Shown here: piece after piece, positions 54,422 through 63,227 of the stretch | How the letters are laid out: every line of letters starts with the position of its first letter | How positions within the stretch are numbered: position 1 is the stretch's first letter | Program-made: the position numbers and the translations under genes | Source of the DNA: Anaerotignum sp. | GTDB taxonomy: Bacteria; Bacillota; Clostridia; Lachnospirales; Anaerotignaceae | Direction of reading: 5' to 3' | Assembly (NCBI RefSeq): GCF_030625865.1 | Contig: NZ_DAOUQB010000012.1 | Coordinates: 1 to 64,000, forward strand | Length of the DNA: 64,000 bases | Notes under the pieces: model-generated | Seen by the model: only the letters and a program-made list of their open reading frames with translations | Database searches by the model: none | What the model was told of the DNA's origin: nothing

Positions 54422-54595
54422 ATAATTTCCCTCCTAAGATGTATTTCCTTCACAGTTTTCCCCAAACTATGAAAAAAATACTTAAAATGGGTAGAAATTC
54501 CACTCTGGAGAGCCTTCAAAATTTACATGAATTATAAAAAACATTTTAAATTTTTTTCAGAATTATCTTTAAAACCTTATAAAACCAAGGTGTAT

Positions 54596-54811
54596 TTATA
54601 TTACAAATCTACCTATAACTGCTAATATACTAATAATTCCTGTAATCAATAAAACGATAGCCAAAACAACAAACAGCCAAAGAACAGCTTTTCCCCATTT
54701 GGGTAATGTTTCTTTCTTCGTAGCCAGAGCCCAAATTGCCAAACCTGCTAATATAAGTCCTCCAAATATGGAAATCATCACAAAAATACCAATCAAAAAC
54801 ATTACGCTCAT
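54596..54811 (-). CDS. Small membrane protein (71 aa)
   Basis: Two hydrophobic segments (SVMFLIGIFVMISIFGGLILAGLAIWAL and AVLWLFVVLAIVLLITGIISILAVIG) flank a short charged loop (ATKKETLPKWGK). It is probably a two-helix inner-membrane protein. I start at ATG 54811, nine bases after GGAGG; an ATG five codons earlier overlaps that site. No family recognised and no operon partner visible. Confidence 0.65.
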   Translation of the reverse strand: MSVMFLIGIFVMISIFGGLILAGLAIWALATKKETLPKWGKAVLWLFVVLAIVLLITGIISILAVIGRFVI

Positions 54812-54960
54812 AAATTCTACCTCCATTTTTTCTTTCTTTATTATACCATAGCAATGAAAAAAAGAGTATAAACAAGTATCTCAGGATATAAGAAAATTTG
54901 CCCACTATCTTTTTTGAAAGATATTGCAACACCATTTCCTTCTCATTATAAAAAGTTTCG

Positions 54961-54989
54961 TTGTACTTTTTAAAAAGTTCCTTTATAAT
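54961..54989 (+). promoter_or_regulatory. Promoter with palindromic spacer upstream of the His-tailed protein gene
   Basis: TTGTAC (54961-54966), a 17-base spacer and TATAAT (54984-54989), 62 bases before the TTG start. ACTTTTTAAAAAGT (54965-54978), a perfect 14-bp palindrome, overlaps the -35 element and fills most of the spacer, a normal place for a repressor operator. Confidence 0.7.
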
Positions 54990-55050
54990 AGATGCGATAA
55001 TAGGTAATAACTTACTATGACCATTTTAAAACTTGAAAGGAGAACTTCTT

Positions 55051-56574
55051 TTGACAAATCATACAGAGGAACAAATAAAAAACCTTTCGGCAGACTATAT
55101 TTATCAGCAAGCTGTTGGCAGCCTGCTGTTGCTCTTAATGAGCGCAATGGAGGAGGAAGAAAAAGGTATTACTGCTCTTCCATATGAAATCCATCCGGAT
55201 ATTGCCGAGATCAGAAAAAAAATCCGCACTTATCTCCTTGACTTGGAAGATTTGCTGGAAAGCAATACCCAAGCACGTACCCATGCTTTAGCGGAATGCG
55301 TAGATCTAAAAAAACAGCTTTTATCCATTTATGAAATTGTATATAGCTATTTTTCTCAATGGAATATTGTTTCCACCATTATCAGCGATCAAATTGCAAT
55401 TAGAAAATATAGCGAAGATAAAGTTGCGCAAAAGCAGGTGGAATGGTCTTTATTTTTTGCTGACTGTCATGCCTTTATGGAAAGCGCAGAAACAGCATTG
55501 GAGCAAAACAATTATATGGGACAGCTTTTAAAGTGTATCCCTATTTTCATGACCAGAGATAAATTTTATGGTGAAGTAAAACAGTCTTTACACGCTGCTT
55601 TTGCAGGAGAAAGCAAAGAATTTGTCGAGAAATCATTGAAAACCTTTGAAGGTTTTTGTTGCCCGGAATCCAATGAACTTTATGGGAAATACTTCGGAGA
55701 AATCGCCGAAGTATTGGGGAAAAAACGTATAATTTTGCCCCACAATTTAACAGATGAAGCGCTTGCTACTGCCTATGATGAAATGACTGAACTATTGGAC
55801 GACTTAGAAAATATCGAAGAATATTTCTCCTGTATTCTTCACGATATCAACTCTTTAATTCTTTTATTCTACCTAACCTATACCTTTGCCGATTTAACAC
55901 AAAAAGATGTGGTGTATGCCGATTTGTACCACGCAGTATGTGATTTTGTTGGTGGAGAATGGAATTTAGCGGAAAAAGCAGCCTATTTGGATACATTAAA
56001 CGAGCAGTTAGAACAAGCTGTAGAACCTGTAATCGATCATGCCAATGAAATTGGCCGTAAGGAATACGAACTTTTAAAAACAGTAGGTTCTTTTGAAAAC
56101 TTTAACGAAGACACCAAAAAGGTTCTTATGACTGAAGAATTTATTCGTGATTGTTTCTTTGGCAATCTTAACGATGAATTGTTCCAGTTTAATCTGCCTC
56201 AGGATTTACCCCCTGTTGCCCAGAAAGAAAAAAATAGCTTGATTGAGAAATTTATCGAGAAAACAAGAAACAGCTTTGATACCTTGCCTGTACAAACAAG
56301 GAAAATTGCCATGCAAACCCTTTCCAGCGCATTGCCTCCCATTGGCACGGTCAAAGATTTGATGGATCGTATTATGGATGCCATTGACAATGTATCTACC
56401 GATGAACAAAGAATTTTAATTGTTGATAAAGTTGGCATGGTTTTTGCCGAACACGGATATGAATCCATTGCCACCCCAGAAGGCGAAGAGGAACACCACC
56501 ACGATTGCGACTGTGGCCACGAACATCATCACCATGAACACCACGATTGTAACTGTAATCACGACCACCATTAA
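55051..56574 (+). CDS. Unrecognised 507-residue protein with His/Cys-rich metal-binding tail
   Basis: A large, acidic, mostly helical cytoplasmic protein without signal peptide or membrane segment. I start at TTG 55051 (MTNHTEEQIKNLSADYIYQQAVG), nine bases after AAGGAG; the frame continues upstream through the ribosome binding site. The body alternates amphipathic helices (for example DLYHAVCDFVGGEWNLAEKAAYLDTLNEQLEQAVEPVIDHANEIGRKEYELLKTVG). The last 29 residues (479-507) hold 13 His and 4 Cys, with CDCGHEHHHHEHH in the centre, a probable nickel, cobalt or zinc binding tail. No catalytic motif or known family seen. It is cotranscribed with the VOC protein gene, 30 bases downstream. Confidence 0.85.
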   Translation: MTNHTEEQIKNLSADYIYQQAVGSLLLLLMSAMEEEEKGITALPYEIHPDIAEIRKKIRTYLLDLEDLLESNTQARTHALAECVDLKKQLLSIYEIVYSYFSQWNIVSTIISDQIAIRKYSEDKVAQKQVEWSLFFADCHAFMESAETALEQNNYMGQLLKCIPIFMTRDKFYGEVKQSLHAAFAGESKEFVEKSLKTFEGFCCPESNELYGKYFGEIAEVLGKKRIILPHNLTDEALATAYDEMTELLDDLENIEEYFSCILHDINSLILLFYLTYTFADLTQKDVVYADLYHAVCDFVGGEWNLAEKAAYLDTLNEQLEQAVEPVIDHANEIGRKEYELLKTVGSFENFNEDTKKVLMTEEFIRDCFFGNLNDELFQFNLPQDLPPVAQKEKNSLIEKFIEKTRNSFDTLPVQTRKIAMQTLSSALPPIGTVKDLMDRIMDAIDNVSTDEQRILIVDKVGMVFAEHGYESIATPEGEEEHHHDCDCGHEHHHHEHHDCNCNHDHH

Positions 56575-56604
56575 AACTTTCACATAAGAAAAAGGAGGCG
56601 CCTT

Positions 56605-56970
56605 ATGTTTACTTTTAATCACTATAATTTTAATATTTTAAATTTGGAAAAAAGCTTAAAATTCTATGAAGATGCCTTGGGATTAAAGGAAGTCCGCAGA
56701 TTGGAAGCTCCCGATGGAAGTTGGAAACTGGTTTATCTGGGTGATGGCGTAACCGATTTCAGCTTAGAATTGACCTGGCTTAAAGACCGCACCCAGCCTT
56801 ACAATTTAGGAGAAAATGAGTTTCATCTTGCCTTTGAATCAGCGGACTTTAATGCAGCTTATGAAAAACACAAAAAAATGGATTGCATTTGTTTTGAAAA
56901 TCCTGAAATGGGTATTTATTTTATCAATGACCCTGATAATTACTGGATCGAAATAATCCCAAAAAAGTAA
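56605..56970 (+). CDS. VOC-family protein (lactoylglutathione lyase-like)
   Basis: A 121-residue glyoxalase/bleomycin-resistance fold protein. Two beta-alpha-beta-beta-beta modules are visible. Candidate metal ligands are His6 (FNHYNFNIL), a Glu in SLELTW, His74 (EFHLAFESADF) and a Glu in YWIEIIPKK, the pattern of metal-dependent glyoxalase I. Clostridial glyoxalases often use nickel or cobalt, which would suit the metal-binding tail of its operon partner. GGAGGCG precedes the ATG. Detoxifying methylglyoxal is likely but unproven, since VOC enzymes are diverse. Confidence 0.85.
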   Translation: MFTFNHYNFNILNLEKSLKFYEDALGLKEVRRLEAPDGSWKLVYLGDGVTDFSLELTWLKDRTQPYNLGENEFHLAFESADFNAAYEKHKKMDCICFENPEMGIYFINDPDNYWIEIIPKK

Positions 56971-57022
56971 CCAAGGACAGCAAAATCCCTATCTCCAAGC
57001 CCACCTGTTCGAAAAAAAATAA

Positions 57023-57049
57023 GACCCTTCTTTTTAGAAGGGTTTTTTT
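57023..57049 (+). terminator. Terminator of the His-tail/VOC operon
   Basis: ACCCTTCT pairs with AGAAGGGT over a short T loop and is followed by TTTTTT, 53 bases past the VOC stop. Confidence 0.92.
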
Positions 57050-57109
57050 GATTCAGAAAGAATTACTCTAATTCTCAAGAAAAACAACCTTTGTCTTCCT
57101 ATCACTTTT

Positions 57110-57427
57110 TTATTTGTTTTTCTTTTTGGGTACAGGCAAATCATCCGCGATCTGTCGAACCACACAGGCTAAAAAATCTCTGTCGTCTATATTTTCAATG
57201 ACATATGATGGTTTTGCCCCTTCATATGCACAACCCATGGGAAAACCCTCAAGATTTTTCTGAGCAGAAGGTGTATTTTTCAAAAACAGCTGATCATCAC
57301 ATACCAAACCAATTACCTTATCATCACAATATAAACAATAATCTCCCATCATTTTGAGATAGCGAATACTTCCCGCTTCCCCCATTTGCTCTGCGATATA
57401 TTGAACCAATCCTTCATCCGAGGCCAT
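57110..57427 (-). CDS. TfoX N-terminal domain protein
   Basis: A 105-residue protein matching the TfoX/Sxy N-terminal domain: QYIAEQMGEAGSIRYLKMMGDYCLYCDDKVIGLVCDDQLFLKNTPSA, then GCAYEGAKPSYVIENIDDRDFLACVVRQI. In Proteobacteria TfoX controls competence, but single-domain proteins in Firmicutes have no known role. I prefer ATG 57427, seven bases after GGAG, over the adjacent ATG 57430. Convergent with the VOC operon. Confidence 0.85.
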   Translation of the reverse strand: MASDEGLVQYIAEQMGEAGSIRYLKMMGDYCLYCDDKVIGLVCDDQLFLKNTPSAQKNLEGFPMGCAYEGAKPSYVIENIDDRDFLACVVRQIADDLPVPKKKNK

Positions 57428-57792
57428 CATTTTTCTCCTTTCTAATCATACCAACGTACTTTTGTGGAAAATTTTATTGTCTATTGTAAAGCATATCACT
57501 AGACAGAAAAAAAAACAACTGCCTTTCGGCAGTCGAATTTGGGAGTGGGAATAAGGTTAAATAACCCCTTCCCTGCATAAACCAACAAAAAGAGGGTTTT
57601 TCATTGGCTTATTTTTGGAAGCATACATAAAATTTGTTTCTGATACTACAATATCATTATACACAAAAAGGTAAGAAAGACGTATTAATAAAGTGTTAAG
57701 GAATTTCCCAAGAAATGGGGAAATCCCGCACTTGCTTTTTACTCTTTTCCTTGAAAAAACAGACTTTTACTCTTCGTAGTTAGTCTCTCTCC
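57428..57792. other. Intergenic region between the TfoX-like and AEC genes
   Basis: It holds the terminator at 57507-57534 and a second inverted repeat, AATTTCCC / GGGAAATC, near 57700-57725 just past the AEC stop. No gene seen. Confidence 0.5.
57507..57534 (-). terminator. Minus-strand terminator downstream of the AEC gene
   Basis: ACTGCC-TTTC-GGCAGT stem, followed on the minus strand by TGTTTTTTTTT. It lies about 260 bases past the AEC stop, leaving a long 3' tail. Confidence 0.75.
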
Positions 57793-58743
57793 TTATATAA
57801 GTCCCACGTTCCGCAAAATATAAATGAAGAAAAACAATGTAAATGCTGAAAAGATCATGGAATAAATTAAAAAATCTCCTGCCAATTCATAATCTGCATC
57901 AAATTGTATTGCCATCTGATAATTGGTAATGGCTGTGGGTGCAGAAACAAAAATGAATACGGGAATTAAATCAACTCCTCTTAAATGGAGAAGGTATACT
58001 GCCGCCCATAAGAAAACTGAAGGCACAATTACCAGCTTTGTGATTAGCCCAACCAGCAATTCCTTCATGTTTCTTTTTGCCGAGCGAAATTCAAACTGCC
58101 CACCTAAAAATAGAAAAGCCAAGGGTGTTGCAGTTTTTGCTACATCGTTGCCTGCAGTATGTAAAAAAGTTGGAAAAGGCAACTTAAAAATATAAAATAT
58201 TAACCCTAAAATGACGCCCCAAATAATTGGGTTTTTCAATGCATTTAAAAAAGCTTTTTTTGCACTAGGTTTTTCTCCCCCCACGTCAGCAAAAGCAGCA
58301 TAAACAAATACCGCTAAGGTATTTAATATTGGTAAGGTAGCCGCCATAATTGACGTAGCCAAAGTAAGACTTTGGGCACCCCCCAAAGATTTTGAAAATG
58401 GTAATCCATACAACATAAAATTACCTCGATACATGCACTGAATCATAACGCCAACCTTCCGGCGTTCCTTAACAAATCTGGGAATCACTATTGTTAATAT
58501 TCCCACAGATATTAATATAACCCCAATACAGAATAAAATTATTTTCACATAAGTAAAATCAATACTTGCAGCATCATAAAGATTAAAAAATACCAGCACA
58601 GGAAACAAGACATTAAAACATAGGGCATTTCCCCTAGCAACAAACTCTTCTGTTAAAATGCCCCCTCTTTTTAGCAAAAAACCCAAAAATACAATACTAA
58701 AGGCCGGCGCAACCGCATTAAAAGCAAATATAAGATTTTCCAT
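57793..58743 (-). CDS. AEC-family transporter (auxin efflux carrier type, malate-permease-like)
   Basis: The 316-residue protein has about ten hydrophobic segments in two halves. It shows FNAVAPAFSIVFLGFLLKRGGIL, NALCFNVLFPVLVFFNLYDA, YRGNFMLYGLPFSKSLGG, LKNPIIWGVILGLIFYIFKLPFP and TPLAFLFLGGQFEF, the family pattern. Members in bacteria carry malate, malonate or other carboxylates; the substrate here is unknown. It starts 21 bases after the MBL-fold gene on the same strand, probably one transcript. Confidence 0.92.
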   Translation of the reverse strand: MENLIFAFNAVAPAFSIVFLGFLLKRGGILTEEFVARGNALCFNVLFPVLVFFNLYDAASIDFTYVKIILFCIGVILISVGILTIVIPRFVKERRKVGVMIQCMYRGNFMLYGLPFSKSLGGAQSLTLATSIMAATLPILNTLAVFVYAAFADVGGEKPSAKKAFLNALKNPIIWGVILGLIFYIFKLPFPTFLHTAGNDVAKTATPLAFLFLGGQFEFRSAKRNMKELLVGLITKLVIVPSVFLWAAVYLLHLRGVDLIPVFIFVSAPTAITNYQMAIQFDADYELAGDFLIYSMIFSAFTLFFFIYILRNVGLI

Positions 58744-58764
58744 CCAAACCCCTTCTTTCGACGT

Positions 58765-59517
58765 TTAAAAGGAGAGGTTTTGCCCGCTCTGATTCCAGAT
58801 TAAAACGGTTTCTCCCTCTTGCGTATTTTTTTCTACATCCCTTTGCGCCATTTTATAGTACATAAAACGATCGTCCGCGGGTGATGGCAAATGATAAATA
58901 ACAATTTGTTTCACCTTCAAATACGCACGCAATATTTTTCTACCCTTGGGATGATTATAGAAAATCGGAGTAACAAAAGCAATATCAGCGGTAAAATCTT
59001 TTTGCTTTTCAAATTCCTCCTCAAAATAATCCGCATCGGATAAAAATGCAAGCTTCACCCCATCTAAATCCAACCGAAAACATTGATTGGGAACATCATA
59101 GTATTTTTTATCCACATGCCTTGTAGTAAACACCTTTAACTTTATTCCTTGTTCCAGTACCGCCTCATTATTTTGATCAAGCTCAATAATCTTATCTGCA
59201 AATTCCGCCTCAGCAGCAGCCAAACCCATAGTATCATCAATGGGTGGAAAACAAATCCCTTTGACTTCATTTGCTGCCATGTATTCCATAAAGTACGGCG
59301 TATAGTAATGGTCATAATGAGAGTGGGAAAATAATAAATAATCTACATTTGCCAATTCGCCTTTTCCTTTTTTCATTAATTTCCACGCCCAATCAGGCAA
59401 ATCTGAAAAGTTTTCTCCTAAATCTTTATACAACCCATCTAACATGATTCTAACACCCTTATGAAACACAGCCACTCCGGCGTTAGAGATCAATATTGCA
59501 TAGCTTTTTTGCTCCAT
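58765..59517 (-). CDS. MBL-fold metallo-hydrolase
   Basis: A 250-residue metallo-beta-lactamase fold protein. The metal motif LLFSHSHYDHYYTPYFMEYM (HxHxDH) binds the two metals. RHVDKKYYDVPNQCFRLDLDGVKLAFLSDADYFEEEF has the later His and Asp (LSDAD) of the site. HLPSPADDRFMYYKMA near the end may supply a further His. Substrate is unknown; the family covers UlaG-like lactonases and phosphodiesterases. Close coupling to an AEC transporter suggests a carboxylate or lactone substrate, which is inference. Confidence 0.88.
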   Translation of the reverse strand: MEQKSYAILISNAGVAVFHKGVRIMLDGLYKDLGENFSDLPDWAWKLMKKGKGELANVDYLLFSHSHYDHYYTPYFMEYMAANEVKGICFPPIDDTMGLAAAEAEFADKIIELDQNNEAVLEQGIKLKVFTTRHVDKKYYDVPNQCFRLDLDGVKLAFLSDADYFEEEFEKQKDFTADIAFVTPIFYNHPKGRKILRAYLKVKQIVIYHLPSPADDRFMYYKMAQRDVEKNTQEGETVLIWNQSGQNLSF

Positions 59518-59559
59518 AATTATTCTCCAAATCAGTTTAATATATTATTTTAAAATAAA

Positions 59560-59577
59560 GGCGGCTAAAAAGCCGCC
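59560..59577 (-). terminator. Terminator after the PPC-domain gene
   Basis: GGCGGCT-AAAA-AGCCGCC, a perfect 7-bp GC-rich stem, followed on the minus strand by TTTATTTTA. It also separates that gene from the MBL-fold gene. Confidence 0.82.
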
Positions 59578-59667
59578 TCCTAACTTCTGTAACATGGGAT
59601 ATTGCACAAGTCCCCAAAATCTCAAAATGAGCTTTCAAGTGGCATAAAACAAAGTGCTTTTCCGTGT

Positions 59668-60135
59668 TTATTTCTGCTTTGGTGCAAAAATAAACACTTC
59701 TAAATCCTCATCATAGCCTCTGCCCATTTCAACACCATCAACTTCACCAATAATAACATCAACCGTCATAAGTACTTTATTGCCTTCGATCAAGTGTCCA
59801 CCGTGGCCATTGCCATATTGATCTGTTAAACCATAATGTACATGCAGCAATGTTTCCCCTTTGTCATCATGGCAAATCATACCGGACATATTGACTAATT
59901 CGATTGCACCCCTTAAAATTATGGGTTCTCCATATCCATAGCCTGCCTTTTTATCTTTCAGCGGAACTGGATTAAAGAATTGTGCACCATTTAAACTGCC
60001 AATACCGCTCAAAATAACACCGTCTTTGATGCCATAATCCTTGCAGATTTTTTCAAGTCCTAAAAGCACATCCTCACCGGGGCTCATTCTTGCAGCAACA
60101 ATTCTTTTGATATTACCTTGTGCAGATGTAATCAT
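59668..60135 (-). CDS. PPC-domain protein (DUF296)
   Basis: A 155-residue single-domain PPC/PCC protein (plants and prokaryotes conserved, DUF296). It shows RIVAARMSPGEDVLLGLEKICKDYGIKDGVILSGIGSLNGAQFF, HDDKGETLLHVHYGLTDQYGNGHGGHLIEGN and VDVIIGEVDG, in which the His residues of HVHYG and HGGHL form the conserved metal-like site of the trimer. The bacterial function is not settled; some are called DNA-binding by similarity to plant AT-hook proteins. It is monocistronic, with its own terminator. Confidence 0.88.
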   Translation of the reverse strand: MITSAQGNIKRIVAARMSPGEDVLLGLEKICKDYGIKDGVILSGIGSLNGAQFFNPVPLKDKKAGYGYGEPIILRGAIELVNMSGMICHDDKGETLLHVHYGLTDQYGNGHGGHLIEGNKVLMTVDVIIGEVDGVEMGRGYDEDLEVFIFAPKQK

Positions 60136-60186
60136 AATTTAGCTCCTCTCTGTCTCTCATATTTCACAAAAATTATTTTAATCAAA

Positions 60187-60250
60187 GAGAAAAAGCCCTC
60201 TGCACAATAGACTTCCATCCGAAAGTCCAAATACAAAGGGATTTTTCTCA
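60187..60250 (-). terminator. Terminator after the 3-hydroxyisobutyrate-type dehydrogenase gene
   Basis: On the minus strand GAGAAAAATCCCTTTG pairs with CAGAGGGCTTTTTCTC (with mismatch), enclosing a GGACTT..GAAGTC hairpin; the T run is part of the stem. It starts 40 bases past the stop. Confidence 0.7.
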
Positions 60251-60290
60251 GGAACAAGACCGTTCTCTGTGTTCCCTTCATTCAAATATT

Positions 60291-61169
60291 TTATTTTACT
60301 TCTACATCCATATCCCGTTCAAACATTTTCACAAGAGCGCACTGGTCTTCATTAATTAAACCTGCTTCTTCCATTCGATTCATGTAATGTAAAACCAGAG
60401 CAGACATAGGAATCTCTACACCCATATCCTCTGCAAGCTTTGCAGCATTTTTCATGTCTTTCTGATGAACTGCGATTCTGGCACTTGCACTAAAATCTCT
60501 GCTGATAATTTTAGGGACTTTCAAATCCATAACTGCATTTTGGGCAAACCCGTCCTTAATTGCATTAAACAATACCTCTGGATCTAAGCCGGCTTTTACA
60601 GCGAAAGTATATGCTTCAGAAACGGCAATCAAGTTACAACCAACAATCATATTGTTCGCCAATTTTGCCACATCACCGCATCCCGTAGAACCCATGTATG
60701 TTACTCTGCTTCCCACGCAGCCAATCAATTCTTCTACTTCATCAAATACTTCCTTGTCACCACCGCACATAACAACCAGTGTGCCTCCAATGGCACCTGT
60801 TTCGCCACCGCTGACAGGAGAATCAATCAAAGCCATCCCTGCTGCCTTTACCTCTGGATAGAGTTTGCGAATCACCCCAGGGAAGGTTGAACTGAAGTCC
60901 ACAATAATTGTCCCTTTTTTACCCTGAGCCATAATCTCACTTACTACACTCTCTACCAATTCATTTTTGGGCAAACACAAGAATATAATCTCACAATTTT
61001 CGTATATATCTTTTGCTTCTGACGTAGCAACGCCGCCAGCCTCAGCAAACTTCTGTCGGGAAGCTTCCATAACATCAAAACCAATTACAGGGCAACCGCT
61101 TTTTTTAAAAATATTTACGGCCATGGGAAGCCCCATAATACCCATTCCAATAAAACCGACCTTCTTCAT
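60291..61169 (-). CDS. NAD(P)-dependent beta-hydroxyacid dehydrogenase (3-hydroxyisobutyrate dehydrogenase family)
   Basis: The 292-residue protein has the Rossmann start VGFIGMGIMGLPMAVNIFKKSG, the substrate loop DSPVSGGETGAIGGTLVVMCGG and the catalytic Lys in DVAKLANNMIVGCN. The family includes 3-hydroxyisobutyrate, tartronate-semialdehyde and 2-(hydroxymethyl)glutarate dehydrogenases, and sequence alone does not choose between them. It follows the lipoyl-E3 gene by 15 bases, so it belongs to the same operon. That link would suit branched-chain acid metabolism, but this is inference. The ATG has AGGAGG upstream. Confidence 0.9.
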   Translation of the reverse strand: MKKVGFIGMGIMGLPMAVNIFKKSGCPVIGFDVMEASRQKFAEAGGVATSEAKDIYENCEIIFLCLPKNELVESVVSEIMAQGKKGTIIVDFSSTFPGVIRKLYPEVKAAGMALIDSPVSGGETGAIGGTLVVMCGGDKEVFDEVEELIGCVGSRVTYMGSTGCGDVAKLANNMIVGCNLIAVSEAYTFAVKAGLDPEVLFNAIKDGFAQNAVMDLKVPKIISRDFSASARIAVHQKDMKNAAKLAEDMGVEIPMSALVLHYMNRMEEAGLINEDQCALVKMFERDMDVEVK

Positions 61170-61184
61170 AGAGTTTCCTCCTAA

Positions 61185-62897
61185 TTATTTATTGGGAATA
61201 TGAATTGCTCTCTTTTCGGCCGCCAGTGCCGCTTCTCTTACCGCCTCTGTTACAGTGGGATGGGCATGTATTGTAGCAATGATATCTTCTACCGTTGCTT
61301 CCATCCCAATCGCCAATGCACATTCGCCAATCAAGTCTGTCGCTCTGGGGCCAAGAATATGAACGCCTAATACTTCTTTATATTCTTTGCCGATGATAAA
61401 CTTAATCATACCAATGCCACCGTTCATAATCAAGGACTTTCCGTTGGCCATAAGAGGGAACTTCCCTACCTGGAAGTCCATTCCCATTTCTTTTGCTTTT
61501 TCTTCTGTCAAACCAACGCCTGCAAATTCGGGGTCTGTATAAACACAGGAAGGGTTTGTTGCGCCATCATAAACTACATCTTCACCCAAAGCATTTTCCG
61601 CTGCAATTTCGCCCTGGGCAGATGCAACGTGAGCAAGCATAACTTTTCCTAAGCAGTCACCGATTGCGTATACATTTGCCAAGCTGGTTTCCATCTTATC
61701 GTTTACAGCGATACGACCTCTGTCATGGGCAATACCAACACCATCTAAGTTTAGCGCTTCGGTATCTGTTCTTCTACCCACAGCAACCAATACTTTTTCC
61801 GCTGTAAATACTTCAACTTTGCCGCCCACTTCTACGTTTACCTTTGTATTTGCGCCAGCCCCTTCTACAGACTGCACCTTTGCATCCGTCATAATCTTGA
61901 TGCCTCTGGTTTCCATCATTTTACGAAGCTGCGCTGTCAATTCTCCGTCCATCATCGGTAAAAGTTTGCTCATTGCTTCCACAACGGTTACTTCTGTGCC
62001 AAATCTGGAATAAGCAGTTGCCAATTCAATACCGATTACACCACCGCCAATTACCAACAGGCTCTTAGGAACGGTTTCAAAAGAAAGTGCACCTGTAGAA
62101 TCTACGCAATTTGCATTTTCTTTTACACCGGGAATAGGAGGAACTGCGGGAACAGAGCCGGACGCAATAATAATTTTGTCAAAAGTCAAATTTTCCTTAG
62201 AGCCGTCTTCCTTTGTTACAGTCAAAGTATCCTTTGTTGCAAAGGAAGCAACACCTTCAATCACTTTAATCTTGTTGGCTTTCATTAAGCTGGTTACACC
62301 GCTTACCAACTGATTTGTGACAGCGCTTTTCTTTGCCTGCACCTTGTTCCAGTCAACACCTTTTACTTCAACGTTGATGCCCAATTCTGCCATGTTTTTT
62401 GCTTCAGCCAATGCTTCTGCGGAGTGCAACAGAACCTTTGTTGGGATACAGCCAACATTCAAACAAGTGCCGCCCAGTTTGTTTTTTTCAATCAAAGTTA
62501 CTTCTCCACCCAACTGTGCTGCACGAATTGCAGTAACATAACCACCGGGGCCACCACCAATTACGGCAACGGTTGTTTTACCGACTTTTTTGGGGACGGG
62601 TGCTGCCGCAGGTGCCTGTGCTGCTGTGGGGGCAGGTGCTGCACCGCCAACAACTTCTCCAGCCTGTCCAATATATGCCAAAATACCCTTTACGGGTACA
62701 TCTTCGCCTTCTTGTGCTACAATTTTGATCAGTGTTCCTTCTGCTTCACTAGCTACTTCACTGGTCAGTTTGTCTGTTGTGATTTCTAAAAGAATATCTC
62801 CAACTTTTACGGTATCGCCTTCTTTTTTGACCCACTTGGAAACAGTACCTTCTTCCATGGTCAAGCCAAGCTGAGGCATTTTTACCTCTACTGCCAT
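61185..62897 (-). CDS. lpdA: Dihydrolipoyl dehydrogenase (E3) with N-terminal lipoyl domain
   Basis: E3 reoxidises the dihydrolipoyl groups of 2-oxo-acid dehydrogenase complexes and makes NADH. This 570-residue protein starts with a lipoyl domain (residues 1-78; lipoyl Lys43 in TTDKLTSEV), an Ala/Pro linker (about 82-115), then the flavoprotein. That has FAD loop VAVIGGGPGGYVTAIRAAQ, redox pair GGTCLNVGCIPTK, NAD loop LVIGGGVIGIELA, YAIGDCLGKVMLAHVA and the C-terminal His-Glu in HAHPTVTEAV. I start at ATG 62897 behind GGAGG. Lipoyl-E3 fusions are known in acetoin and some pyruvate dehydrogenases. Confidence 0.95.
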   Translation of the reverse strand: MAVEVKMPQLGLTMEEGTVSKWVKKEGDTVKVGDILLEITTDKLTSEVASEAEGTLIKIVAQEGEDVPVKGILAYIGQAGEVVGGAAPAPTAAQAPAAAPVPKKVGKTTVAVIGGGPGGYVTAIRAAQLGGEVTLIEKNKLGGTCLNVGCIPTKVLLHSAEALAEAKNMAELGINVEVKGVDWNKVQAKKSAVTNQLVSGVTSLMKANKIKVIEGVASFATKDTLTVTKEDGSKENLTFDKIIIASGSVPAVPPIPGVKENANCVDSTGALSFETVPKSLLVIGGGVIGIELATAYSRFGTEVTVVEAMSKLLPMMDGELTAQLRKMMETRGIKIMTDAKVQSVEGAGANTKVNVEVGGKVEVFTAEKVLVAVGRRTDTEALNLDGVGIAHDRGRIAVNDKMETSLANVYAIGDCLGKVMLAHVASAQGEIAAENALGEDVVYDGATNPSCVYTDPEFAGVGLTEEKAKEMGMDFQVGKFPLMANGKSLIMNGGIGMIKFIIGKEYKEVLGVHILGPRATDLIGECALAIGMEATVEDIIATIHAHPTVTEAVREAALAAEKRAIHIPNK

Positions 62898-63227
62898 TTG
62901 AATTCCTCCTAATCTTTCTTGTACATAACTTGTACACAACTTTTTTCGTTTTTTAAAAAAAGGGGTTTGAAAAGTTTGGAGAAATCCTCCTTAAAATAAT
63001 TCTGTAATAAGGAGGACCTCTCACTGGACGTTCTTTATAGAATAATTGAGGGATAGATAATATAAAACTATTTTATAGCATTCTAAATTACACTTCTATA
63101 AAGTCGCCCAACTTATTTACTTCAAAGAAAAGTCCAAACCCTTTTCCTTTTATCATTTGTATTTCTTTTGTATGCATTTAAAGTATTTTATCTTTTGTAG
63201 TTACGCAAAACAAGACTATATCAAAAA
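62898..63227. other. Intergenic region between E2 and lipoyl-E3 genes
   Basis: An unusually long gap inside an operon. It contains the inverted repeat CCTCCTTA / TAAGGAGG (62987-63016), and no gene. Either the lpdA gene has its own promoter here, or the hairpin processes the transcript. Confidence 0.5.
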
